Positions 1 through 5,049 of a stretch of 5,049 nucleotides of DNA are shown piece by piece; within the stretch, counting starts at the first letter, position 1, and every line of letters starts with the position of its first letter. The position numbers and the translations under genes were made by a program. The DNA is taken from assembly GCA_013361075.1 (NCBI GenBank), contig JABWAJ010000440.1:1-5049 (forward strand), given 5' to 3'. The notes beneath the pieces are model-generated. The model had not been told where the DNA came from, did no database searches, and saw only the letters and a list, made by a program, of their open reading frames with translations. This DNA is from Saprospiraceae bacterium. GTDB taxonomy: Bacteria; Bacteroidota; Bacteroidia; Chitinophagales; Saprospiraceae.

Positions 1-476
1 AACACCAGGCCGCAGTTTCTGATATCGTATTCAGTCCTGACGGCCGTTGGCTGGCAGCGGCCAGTTATGACGGAACGGTGAGCCTTTGGGAAATGGCGCG
101 GTACAACAGCGATGCTTCTTACCAGCCTACGGTGTTGGACGGCCACAACAGCTGGGTATTATCGATGGCTTTTTCCAATGACAGCCGCAATTTACTGGCC
201 GGTTGTCAGGACGGGAGCATTCATTTCTGGAACCTGGATCCGGAAAACTATGCCAACCAGCTTTGCCTAGATTTGCGCGGTGCGCTCGACGATTCCATCG
301 AAGAAAAAAAGCGACTGGAAGTACGTCAGAAAAAATCTATCCAACAGACTGATTTTGATGAATTAACGCTGGAAGAATACCGCTTGTATTTTGGAGAACC
401 TGACAAGCAAAGGTTGCGGAACAAGCCCAACAATTTGGCTTTGGCCACCGGGATTTCAGTGTGCAGGGGCAGGTGA
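1..476 (+). CDS. WD40-repeat protein, C-terminal fragment (5' end outside window)
   Basis: The frame is open from the left edge (first full codon at 3) to TGA at 474-476, giving 157 visible residues. Two WD40 beta-propeller blades can be read. Residues 1-31 include VSDIVFSPDGRWLAAAS and end in DGTVSLWEM. Residues 45-78 start LDGH and end DGSIHFWNL, with the GH and [FW]W hallmarks. After the last blade come an acidic/basic helix-like stretch (about 95-112, EEKKRLEVRQKK) and an LTLEEYRLYFG motif (121-131). That motif resembles the short 'LTxEEWxxYxG' tail that often closes bacterial WD40 proteins. WD40 propellers are protein-binding scaffolds. In Bacteroidota they are often the C-terminal part of large proteins with an NTPase, protease or TIR-like effector domain, but no such domain is visible here, so the function is unknown. 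GTG at 78 is only an internal valine codon within a blade and is not a plausible start. The stop lies directly against the convergent regulator gene. Confidence 0.9.
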   Translation, partial: HQAAVSDIVFSPDGRWLAAASYDGTVSLWEMARYNSDASYQPTVLDGHNSWVLSMAFSNDSRNLLAGCQDGSIHFWNLDPENYANQLCLDLRGALDDSIEEKKRLEVRQKKSIQQTDFDELTLEEYRLYFGEPDKQRLRNKPNNLALATGISVCRGR

Positions 477-1166
477 TTATTCAGAAAAATATCCTTTCCG
501 CATGAGCTCTGCCCGGCTTTTTACGTGGAGCTTTCGGTATACGTTTTTCACATGGTAGCGAACGCCATTGATGCTGATGCCCATTTGACCGGCAATGGCC
601 TCATATGTAAACCCGTCGGTGAGTAATCTTACCACTGTGGATTCCTGGTGAGTAAGTTTGGTTTCCGGATTGCCGGTTTGAATGCCCGGGTTAAAATACC
701 GGACAATTCGTTTGGCAACAGACGGACTAAGGAGTGCACCCCCACTATCCAAGGTCTCAATGATTCGGTTTTCCAATTCATGGGGGGGTAAATCTTTGAG
801 CAAATACCCGGTCGCACCGTTGCAAACCGCCCTGAAAACAGCGTCGTAATCATCTACGGCAGTGAACATAACGATTTCTGCTTCCGGCTCCCTTGCGCGT
901 ATGGAAGGGATACCGTCAATGCCCGATTTGTCGTACAGGCGAATGTCGAGGAGTACTAAATGGAGGTTGAAGAAATCCCGGTGAAACCGCAGGAATTTTT
1001 CAATGGTATCAACGATTAAAACGCATTGTAAGCGTTCGGAGGTTGCAAAGTGATCAGATAATACCTGTCGGGTGATCAGGTCATCTTCAACAATGGCAAT
1101 GTTGTACTTGTTTAGCCCTGGCTGCCGGGGGTGTGGCGTTTTTGAGCTGGATTCATCTTTGGACAT
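477..1166 (-). CDS. NarL/FixJ-type (LuxR-HTH) response regulator transcription factor
   Basis: A 229-residue two-component response regulator, close to the usual family length (about 210-220) plus an N-terminal extension of about 20 polar residues. Receiver domain at about 21-140: acidic cluster E27-D28-D29 after strand 1 (YNIAIVEDD), phosphoacceptor D74 in LVLLDIRL, conserved T102 (VMFTAVDD) and K124 (GYLLKDL). A linker leads to a C-terminal LuxR-type helix-turn-helix at about 170-225. It carries the hallmarks LTHQE, the GFTYEAIAGQMGIS scan helix, the recognition helix NGVRYHVKNVYRKL and the SRAEL tail typical of Bacteroidota regulators. It should be phosphorylated by the kinase encoded just upstream on the same strand and act as a cytoplasmic DNA-binding transcription factor. 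Its targets are unknown. The start is ATG at 1164-1166; the next in-frame Met is residue 100, inside the receiver, so no shorter start is sensible. No Shine-Dalgarno sequence precedes it, as is usual in this phylum. All key residues are intact. Confidence 0.96.
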   Translation of the reverse strand: MSKDESSSKTPHPRQPGLNKYNIAIVEDDLITRQVLSDHFATSERLQCVLIVDTIEKFLRFHRDFFNLHLVLLDIRLYDKSGIDGIPSIRAREPEAEIVMFTAVDDYDAVFRAVCNGATGYLLKDLPPHELENRIIETLDSGGALLSPSVAKRIVRYFNPGIQTGNPETKLTHQESTVVRLLTDGFTYEAIAGQMGISINGVRYHVKNVYRKLHVKSRAELMRKGYFSE

Positions 1167-1287
1167 CTTGTGGTGTAAATTTGAATCAATTGAAATACAA
1201 ATTTGGGCATTATTTCATCAGGAAACAACTACAAAGTAGTACAGGAATACAGGCCTTGCCGGCTTGCACGCTGAATCAAAACAGGAA
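1167..1287 (-). other. Spacer between kinase and regulator genes
   Basis: 121 bp separate the kinase stop from the regulator start. The two genes are codirectional and functionally paired, so cotranscription is likely, but the gap is long for an operon. It holds a small hairpin (ACTAC-AAA-GTAGT, 1228-1240) and a short repeat ACAGGAAT at 1241-1248 and 1281-1288, the first copy followed by another ACAGG at 1249-1253. I saw no good Bacteroidota promoter (TTTG then TAnnTTTG) and no hairpin plus T-tract terminator on the minus strand. It is probably an untranslated intercistronic stretch; an internal promoter cannot be excluded. Confidence 0.5.
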
Positions 1288-4287
1288 TCAAATTGGAATG
1301 AGCACCAGAATGTCCTGGATTCCATCTGATTCTTCCCATTTCAACTGTCCCTTTATGGCCAATAGCCGTGCATTAATGCTTTCTTTCCCCTTGTGAACCG
1401 AAGAAGAAGTTGCAGGGTGCAGGCCATTGTAACGATTCAGGATGTGAATGTACAAATGTTGATTTTTTTCAGAAAATTCAATTTCTAAAGTTTGCGAAAG
1501 GGTGTGTTTGGCTACATTGGTCAAAATTTCCTGAAAAATCATCAGGGTATGGTGTTTTAAAACAGGTTTGATAAGGGCATCTCTGGGGGAAACAGTACCC
1601 TCGTGAATCTTCAACACTTTGACTATGGGTCTGATGGTATTTTCTGCAAAATCGGCCATCCGTTCTATCAGGCCATCCAGGTGGTCACTTTTGGGGTCGA
1701 AAGCCCAAATGAAATCGCGCATTGCAGCATAAGCGTTTTTACTCGTCGTTTCAAATTGGGTGAACAATGTTTCCAGGTCTGCTGGTTTTGTTTTTGGAGA
1801 GGCAATTTTGGAAGCCATGGCCCGCAAGGCAAATAACCTGCTGCCAAAATCGTCGTGCAGATCATGGACAATTTGGCTTCTGATGGAATATTCCCGCTGG
1901 ATTTGCCATATTCTGAAGCGATAAACCCCAAAAAGAAAGGCCACTATCAACATTCCTACTAAAGTACGGAACCACCAGGTTTGGTAATATTCAGGTAAAA
2001 TGTATAGGACTACGCTGAATGGCTGACTCCAGTTACCGGCAGTTGTTATTGCCTGAACCCTGAGGGGATAATGACCGGGGGAAAGGCGCCTCAGGACAAG
2101 TTTGCTCCTTGCATCTGAATATTGCCAGGTATCGAAAAGTCCGGAAATAAGGTAACGGTAGCGGACTTTATCTGCTTCAAACAGCTCGCTGGAAAAAAAA
2201 TGGATTTCAAGCAACGTTTCAGATGGGGGGATCGGCATGATTTCTCCTGCCTGGGGAATCCATTCCACAGGTGATCTTCCCGGAACATTGGGCATTTCTA
2301 CAATTATTCCAGTTTTCAGACTGAGTGGCTTGGTGATGATTTGTTCCGGATCGAAATGGGTAATACCGTTGACTCCTCCAAAATACAACCGGCCATCTTT
2401 TGCGTGGTAATAAGCACCCGAATTAAACTCGTTGCCAGCCAGGCCATGTTCGTGATAAAAATTGTTAAAAACCCCGGCTTTAGTATCCAGGCAACTCATT
2501 CCGTTCAATGTGCCAACCCACAATAAGGAATCGCGGCGGCTGCCCAGAATACTGTACACAACATTGTTTGCCAATCCGTTGTGGTAATTATACCAACGCT
2601 CTTCACCAGAATCGGACGACAATACGACCATCCCTTGTCCATCGGTTCCTATCCAGATCCGTTCGGCACTATCTTCGTATAAAGCATTGATTTTGGATGC
2701 CCTGAGCGCTGCAGGAACGGATATTGTATCTTGTTCAAAAGTCCCTCGTTTCGTTGGAAGGAGCCGGTACAACCCTTTTTCAGTAGCCAGCCAAATGCTG
2801 CCGTCTTTTGCAGGCAGCAGGGATTTAACCGGAATATCAGGACCCGACAGGGGGTATGGAGTCAATGAAACCTGATGAAGAATACGGCCATCAGCAATAT
2901 CCAGACAATAAACCTGGTCAATTTTGGCAGCCAGCCAAACAGTACTGCCTGAGCGGGCAAGATCGTTGACAAAAGAGAGTTGGGGAGCATTTGGATAAAA
3001 GTCGAGCAGGCGATTTGCTGTATTGTCAAAAAGCCGCAGCCCGTTAAAACGCTCAAGCGTCAGCCAATAGCGGTTGGATCCAACTGGCAATAGGTCTAAA
3101 ACCGGTTTAATCTCTGGCATCTTTTTTGCTAAAGCTTGCCTCGGATCAAATTTAAACAAGCCATTGTAGGTGCCAACCAGCAAGCGGCCTTCTTCATCTT
3201 CTCTGATAGAACGGATACTCTTATTTTGTAAAAAACTAAATTGCCGGAACCCCGCTTTTTTAGTTGTGTTAACGATAAAAACCCCAACATTCGTCCCCAA
3301 CCAATACACTTCCCGTTTGTCTACTGTACACAGTCTTAAATTGATGCCCCGCATCGAACCAGGCAGCGTAGTTTCGTCCAATTTATGGACATATTGCTGT
3401 ACCGCGTTCCAATGAGGCAAAATATCTGTTAATAATTCGTCTTTCATCCGTACAAACTGCCCTGCTTTCCGGTTAATTTGCATGCGGATGCCCACACCCG
3501 TCTGCCAGAACAGCGTCATGGAATCTCCCAGGCTGTTCAACATTCCGGAGGATTGCTTGCTGAATGGAGTTGGCTTACCGGCTGAGGTATTGCCTTCGTT
3601 ATAGATCAAAAAATTCAAGGATTCCAGGCGCTTATCGCGAATGGCAAGCAGGCCCAACTCCAGGCTGTTCGTGCGCAGGTAAAGTGTACTGTCTTTGTTG
3701 GAATAACAAATGCCTTTAACCGTTTGGGCATATCCCGGGGGCAACCTGAACCACTCGGTTGTTGTTCCCTGATCCAGCAAATAAATGGCGGAGCCGGCAA
3801 GTAAAATCAACCTGCCGTCCTGCAATCGTTCCACCAGGCAGTTGGTATGCCGGGCAACAGAATCCGGCACCCCCAGCTGGCTGGGAGGTACGAGTTGAAG
3901 ACGGGAAGGGCTGAGAGCCAGCAGCCCTGCATCGCTGCAAATGATCAGGTGCTGCTCCTGGTCTTCGGCAACACTCCTGATGTGGGAAGTTGGGAGGAGC
4001 ACCGGGCTTGTGCCGGCATTGGAATAGATCTTTACTTCACGGCCATCATACCGGTTCAATCCATTGCTGGTTGCTACCCAAACTAAGCCTTTTTTGTCGT
4101 GGTAGATGTCTTTGACATCGCGTGAACTCAACCCCTCTTTTAATCCCAGATAACGCACGGAATATCCCGCACCTTCCTGTCCTTTTACCGGGTTGGCAAA
4201 AAGCCAGAAGAGCAGCATGGGCAGGACCAGAACCGGAAGCCGCTGTAAAGAGGGGTCATGTATGGGCGTAGGTAGCAATCCGGGCAT
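1288..4287 (-). CDS. Two-component sensor histidine kinase (Reg_prop propeller, Y_Y_Y, HisKA_3)
   Basis: A membrane sensor kinase of 999 residues from ATG 4285-4287, numbered here. An in-frame GTG at 4291-4293 would add two residues, directly after an in-frame TAA. A hydrophobic N-terminal segment (about 17-31, RLPVLVLPMLLFWLF) ending near VKGQ looks like a signal peptide. Next come about 11-12 'two-component propeller' repeats, clearest at 59-82 (KGLVWVATSNGLNRYDG), 358-381, 487-511, 533-559 and 576-601; residues 173-315 are more diverged. A Y_Y_Y domain spans about 691-761 (YRYLISGLFDTW at 710-721). One transmembrane helix (about 775-789) leads to the cytoplasmic kinase: H box VHDLHDDFGSRL with phosphoacceptor His811, the MRDFIWAFDPKSD region typical of Bacteroidota HisKA_3 kinases, and N box FQEILTNVAKH (E920, N924). 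The ATP-binding G1 and G2 boxes are degenerate (YNGLH at 953-957; GKESIN at 967-972). The propeller should sense a periplasmic signal and the kinase should phosphorylate the downstream regulator. The ligand is unknown; polysaccharides are known ligands for some relatives with this architecture. Confidence 0.95.
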   Translation of the reverse strand: MPGLLPTPIHDPSLQRLPVLVLPMLLFWLFANPVKGQEGAGYSVRYLGLKEGLSSRDVKDIYHDKKGLVWVATSNGLNRYDGREVKIYSNAGTSPVLLPTSHIRSVAEDQEQHLIICSDAGLLALSPSRLQLVPPSQLGVPDSVARHTNCLVERLQDGRLILLAGSAIYLLDQGTTTEWFRLPPGYAQTVKGICYSNKDSTLYLRTNSLELGLLAIRDKRLESLNFLIYNEGNTSAGKPTPFSKQSSGMLNSLGDSMTLFWQTGVGIRMQINRKAGQFVRMKDELLTDILPHWNAVQQYVHKLDETTLPGSMRGINLRLCTVDKREVYWLGTNVGVFIVNTTKKAGFRQFSFLQNKSIRSIREDEEGRLLVGTYNGLFKFDPRQALAKKMPEIKPVLDLLPVGSNRYWLTLERFNGLRLFDNTANRLLDFYPNAPQLSFVNDLARSGSTVWLAAKIDQVYCLDIADGRILHQVSLTPYPLSGPDIPVKSLLPAKDGSIWLATEKGLYRLLPTKRGTFEQDTISVPAALRASKINALYEDSAERIWIGTDGQGMVVLSSDSGEERWYNYHNGLANNVVYSILGSRRDSLLWVGTLNGMSCLDTKAGVFNNFYHEHGLAGNEFNSGAYYHAKDGRLYFGGVNGITHFDPEQIITKPLSLKTGIIVEMPNVPGRSPVEWIPQAGEIMPIPPSETLLEIHFFSSELFEADKVRYRYLISGLFDTWQYSDARSKLVLRRLSPGHYPLRVQAITTAGNWSQPFSVVLYILPEYYQTWWFRTLVGMLIVAFLFGVYRFRIWQIQREYSIRSQIVHDLHDDFGSRLFALRAMASKIASPKTKPADLETLFTQFETTSKNAYAAMRDFIWAFDPKSDHLDGLIERMADFAENTIRPIVKVLKIHEGTVSPRDALIKPVLKHHTLMIFQEILTNVAKHTLSQTLEIEFSEKNQHLYIHILNRYNGLHPATSSSVHKGKESINARLLAIKGQLKWEESDGIQDILVLIPI

Positions 4288-4293
4288 AAGCAC

Positions 4294-4308
4294 TTAGGTT
4301 GAGCCTAA
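4294..4308 (-). promoter_or_regulatory. Inverted repeat just upstream of the kinase start
   Basis: TTAGG (4294-4298) and CCTAA (4304-4308) are perfect complements around a 5-nt loop. In the minus-strand mRNA this small hairpin would end six bases before the ATG at 4287, occupying the place where a ribosome binding site would lie. Its last three bases are the in-frame TAA that closes the kinase frame. It could affect translation start or be an operator half. With a 5-bp stem, chance is also possible. Confidence 0.25.
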
Positions 4309-4342
4309 CATAGTCACAAGGTACACGCATTTTGTGGCTATA

Positions 4343-4368
4343 TTCAGGAATTTTTCAGGATACCTGAA
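4343..4368. promoter_or_regulatory. Candidate operator: TTCAGG-N3-CCTGAA dyad with an extra half-site
   Basis: TTCAGGATACCTGAA at 4354-4368 is a perfect dyad with 6-bp arms and a 3-bp centre. A third copy of the half-site, TTCAGG, lies at 4343-4348, 11 bp before the first arm. The cluster is 56-81 bp upstream of the kinase ATG, a normal place for a regulator binding site. Perfect symmetry with a repeated half-site suggests binding by a dimeric helix-turn-helix protein, possibly the LuxR-type regulator of this operon acting on its own promoter. That link is an inference. Confidence 0.4.
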
Positions 4369-4397
4369 CCAAATTTTGTGGTACACATTTCAAATAC

Positions 4398-4435
4398 TAC
4401 ATTTATATGTGGTGGCAACCATACATTTTCATGTA
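4398..4435. repeat. Two tandem ACAT-N4-ATGT dyads upstream of the kinase
   Basis: TACATTTATATGT (4398-4410) and TACATTTTCATGT (4422-4434) match at 11 of 13 positions, start 24 bp apart and each form an ACAT-N4-ATGT dyad. Nearby, ATTTTGTGG occurs at 4329-4337 and 4373-4381, and GTACAC at 4321-4326 and 4381-4386; the second ATTTTGTGG overlaps GTACAC within a TGTG-N3-CACA dyad (4377-4387). The density of related short elements suggests a control region with several binding sites. The A+T content raises the chance background. Confidence 0.3.
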
Positions 4436-4440
4436 GCGTG

Positions 4441-4481
4441 CTGATTTAATTCAGATTGATCAACCAATCAGTTGGTTTTTT
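4441..4481 (+). terminator. Terminator-like hairpin with overlapping alternative stems
   Basis: AACCAA (4462-4467), TCAG loop, TTGGTT (4472-4477) make a perfect 6-bp stem merging into six Ts (4476-4481), the layout of an intrinsic terminator on the plus strand. Only two of the six pairs are G-C, so it is weak. The left arm is shared with competing stems: GATTG (4454-4458) with CAATC (4465-4469), and CTGATT (4441-4446) with AATCAG (4466-4471). No plus-strand gene lies upstream to be terminated, so it could instead be a binding site or chance. Confidence 0.25.
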
Positions 4482-4905
4482 CCATTACTTTGCAGCCAGT
4501 TATTTAGGCTACTACAAAAAAAATACCTGTTATTCTTTCCATCCTTATGATTCCGATCAAGCTTTGAGCTTATGCGGTGGGGTTTATAGTCATTTCCCAC
4601 TATTTCATCTGGTTGATTTTTTTAATTACATTATGTTTTTTTATGATACTTACTTAATAAGTAATCATGGTTTAATACATTTTAATATTAAATATTTTGA
4701 ACATGAAAAAAACATTTAACCGTAACTCCCGAAACCCTGAGTGAACACTCCCCAATAAATTTTAAGTTTTTGCTCTTACAAATTTCGATCTCTCATGAAA
4801 CACATTTACGACACTTACCACAACAAACCCTGTTTTCTGCTTACTGTAGTATGCTTAAATCGTTCTATGTCAAATCCCTGATGGTTACGATTAACTTAGT
4901 GCATT

Positions 4906-5049
4906 CTACCCAAAAGTGATTCTGCTTTTTGGGCCTCGTCTGGCGATGCCTTCGGGGAAGTTATGCGACCATCCTTGTGTATCCATTTCCATGAACGTTT
5001 TAACCCATTCCTGGCATGCAAGCACTAAAAGAGTTGACTTTATTACTCC
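4906..5049 (-). CDS. Possible C-terminal end of an unidentified protein (partial)
   Basis: On the minus strand a frame is open from the right edge to TAG at 4906-4908, giving 47 residues. It includes CQEWVKTFMEMDTQGWSHN and FPEGIARRGPKSRITFG. The residue mix is protein-like, and G+C returns to about 50% exactly here after the AT-rich gap. It has no start in the window. I do not recognise the family. The basic RRGPKSR tail and the position beside an AT-rich gap would suit many protein types, so no function is proposed. One plus-strand frame is also open to the edge over this stretch, so the coding strand is uncertain. If real, the gene runs in the same direction as the kinase, 600 bp upstream of it. 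Confidence 0.3.
   Translation of the reverse strand, partial: GVIKSTLLVLACQEWVKTFMEMDTQGWSHNFPEGIARRGPKSRITFG

Larger units (their letters stand above)
4288..5049. other. Long stretch without a convincing complete gene
   Basis: About 760 bp upstream of the kinase. The part nearest the kinase carries the dyads listed separately. From about 4441 the DNA becomes A+T-rich: by hand count, 15 of 100 bases are G or C at 4621-4720 and about 36 of 100 at 4741-4840, against about 50% near the genes. The AT-rich block holds a perfect palindrome TTTAATATTAAA (4681-4692) and TTACTTA-A-TAAGTAA (4650-4664); GAGTG-AA-CACTC lies at 4739-4750. A plus-strand frame opening with TTG at 4456 and ending at 4719 is Phe/Tyr/His/Ile-rich and resembles translated AT-rich DNA rather than a protein. 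Tiny plus frames starting MKKTF (4703-4744) and MKHIY (4795-4881) are noted under findings. G+C recovers to about 50% at 4921-5020, suggesting that coding DNA begins again at the edge. No tRNA or known RNA fold was recognised. Confidence 0.6.

Noticed and set aside
629..853. Minus-strand frame inside the response regulator
   Set aside because: It lies wholly within the regulator gene in another frame. The regulator's receiver and helix-turn-helix motifs explain this DNA completely.
1133..1396. Plus-strand frame spanning the kinase-regulator spacer
   Set aside because: It is antisense to the start of the regulator and the end of the kinase, and its translation shows no domain or signal peptide.
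1603..4086. Several plus- and minus-strand frames of 60-90 codons within the kinase gene
   Set aside because: All overlap the long kinase frame, whose propeller, Y_Y_Y and kinase motifs are continuous. The other frames show no recognisable domain.
4486..4492. TACTTTG resembling the Bacteroidota -7 promoter element (plus strand)
   Set aside because: It is one base short of TAnnTTTG, I saw no TTTG element at the proper spacing upstream, and no gene follows at a sensible distance.
4577..4623. GTGGG/CCCAC stem followed by a T-run as a plus-strand terminator
   Set aside because: The T-run begins about 16 bases after the stem and the loop is about 14 nt, so it does not have intrinsic terminator geometry.
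4456..4719. Plus-strand 87-codon frame in the AT-rich region
   Set aside because: It begins with TTG within a palindrome (TTGATCAA), has no ribosome-binding or promoter context, and its Phe/Tyr/His/Ile-rich translation is what AT-rich DNA gives by chance. No domain can be seen.
5016..5049. Possible plus-strand gene start ATG (MQALKELTLLL) at the right edge
   Set aside because: Only eleven codons are visible and a competing ATG at 4991 and a minus-strand frame overlap it. It cannot be supported without sequence beyond the edge.

Overview
The window looks like chromosomal DNA of a Bacteroidota bacterium, most likely from the Saprospiria (Haliscomenobacter/Lewinella-like). The main reason is the sensor kinase: a periplasmic Reg_prop beta-propeller, a Y_Y_Y domain, one membrane helix and a HisKA_3 kinase, followed by a separate LuxR-type regulator. 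Starts without Shine-Dalgarno sequences and the WD40 protein next door fit the same group. The genus is an inference.

Layout. Positions 1-476 (+) hold the C-terminal end of a WD40-repeat protein whose start lies outside the window. It converges with a leftward two-component operon on the minus strand, with no bases between the two stop codons. In transcription order that operon is a ~1000-residue sensor histidine kinase (1288-4287), a 121-bp spacer, and a NarL/FixJ-type response regulator (477-1166). Positions 4288-5049 hold no convincing complete gene. The part nearest the kinase (4294-4481) is rich in small dyads and repeats, including a perfect TTCAGG-N3-CCTGAA dyad, and is the likely control region. 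A very AT-rich block follows (about 15% G+C at 4621-4720), and base composition returns to about 50% G+C near the right edge. There a minus-strand reading frame enters from outside and stops at 4906; it may be the end of another gene.

How it works together. The kinase should sense a periplasmic or surface signal through its propeller and Y_Y_Y domain, autophosphorylate on His811, and pass the phosphate to Asp74 of the regulator, which would then bind DNA through its C-terminal LuxR helix-turn-helix. The signal and target genes cannot be read from this window. The most notable protein-level oddity is that the kinase's ATP-binding G1 and G2 motifs are degenerate while its H and N boxes are intact. 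I found no CRISPR array, tRNA, rRNA or complete mobile element, and no strong case for a wholly new system.
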